NCBI GenBank assembly: GCA_035480615.1
Contig: DATIHO010000091.1
Location: forward strand, 1 to 5,724
Origin: CAIPFQ01 sp035480615
GTDB taxonomy: Bacteria; Chlamydiota; Chlamydiia; Chlamydiales; SM23-39
DNA length: 5,724 bases
Direction: 5' to 3'
Positions 5,691 to 5,724 of this stretch are shown here, piece by piece. The number at the start of each line of letters is the position of its first letter. Within the stretch, counting starts at the first letter, position 1. The position numbers and the translations under genes are program-made. The notes beneath the pieces are model-generated. The model was not told the DNA's origin. It searched no databases and worked only from the letters and a program-made list of their open reading frames with translations.

Positions 5691-5724
5691 AGGGGGCTAG
5701 TATTGAAGAATACAACCCCCTGTT
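5688..5724. repeat. Hairpin at window end sharing apex with the left-edge hairpin
   Basis: aacaggggg (5688-5696) pairs perfectly with cccccctgtt-side bases 5716-5724 (nine pairs), and gtatt (5700-5704) pairs with aatac (5709-5713) around a gaag loop, with a small internal loop between. The apex gtattgaagaatac matches 40-53 of the left-edge hairpin at 12 of 14 positions, and the spacing from the foot block (18 bases) is nearly the same as there (17). The pairing reaches the last base of the window, so the element is cut off here. Confidence 0.8.

Noticed and set aside
5625..5724. Open plus-strand frame through repeat copy B to the window end
   Set aside because: There is no start codon between the upstream stop (5598-5600) and the repeat; being open is explained by its similarity to copy A and short length.

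Overview
The window reads like a stretch of chromosome from an environmental chlamydia, possibly Waddlia-like. The reasons are moderate GC, weak Shine-Dalgarno sequences, very tight gene packing, a de novo pyrimidine pair and a small chlamydial-looking exported protein. This is an impression from protein style only; another host-associated bacterium is not excluded. No rRNA, tRNA or CRISPR array is visible.

Left part (1-2033). A long, nearly perfect hairpin repeat (1-93) is followed by a small minus-strand gene for a putative signal-anchored protein (128-331). Diverging from it is a two-gene plus-strand unit: a type III polyketide synthase with an intact Cys-His-Asn triad (394-1524), overlapped by 10 bases by a five-helix membrane protein rich in His and acidic residues (1515-2033). 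Together they look like a minimal pathway in which the synthase makes a polyketide, probably from an acyl-CoA starter, and the membrane protein modifies or handles it. The product cannot be read from the sequence.

Middle (1991-2289). The convergent intergenic space is almost entirely palindromic. A 25-bp-arm inverted repeat (1991-2072) overlaps the 3' end of the membrane-protein gene and supplies its last codons. Next to it lies a 211-bp segment with 40-bp inverted ends (2071-2281) that resembles a MITE. Its right end also forms a hairpin just after the stop codon of the minus-strand operon.

Right part (2290-5491, minus strand). This is a compact operon transcribed in the order pyrC (dihydroorotase), pyrD (class-1-like dihydroorotate dehydrogenase), then a family 2 glycosyltransferase. 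pyrC and pyrD abut with no gap (stop TGA followed directly by ATG); pyrD and the glycosyltransferase overlap by 14 bases. The first two genes perform consecutive steps towards UMP. The glycosyltransferase probably builds a surface glycan from nucleotide sugars.

Right edge (5492-5724). A leader of about 130 bases upstream of pyrC shows no recognisable regulatory element. Beyond it lies a second copy of the 1991-2060 repeat, running into a hairpin cut by the window end. That hairpin and the one at 1-93 share a conserved foot (aaagcgccgNaaatcga) and a conserved apex (gtattgaNNaatac), but their stems differ. This points to a family of palindromic repeats whose stems vary in sequence while keeping pairing, and it is the least explained structure in the window.
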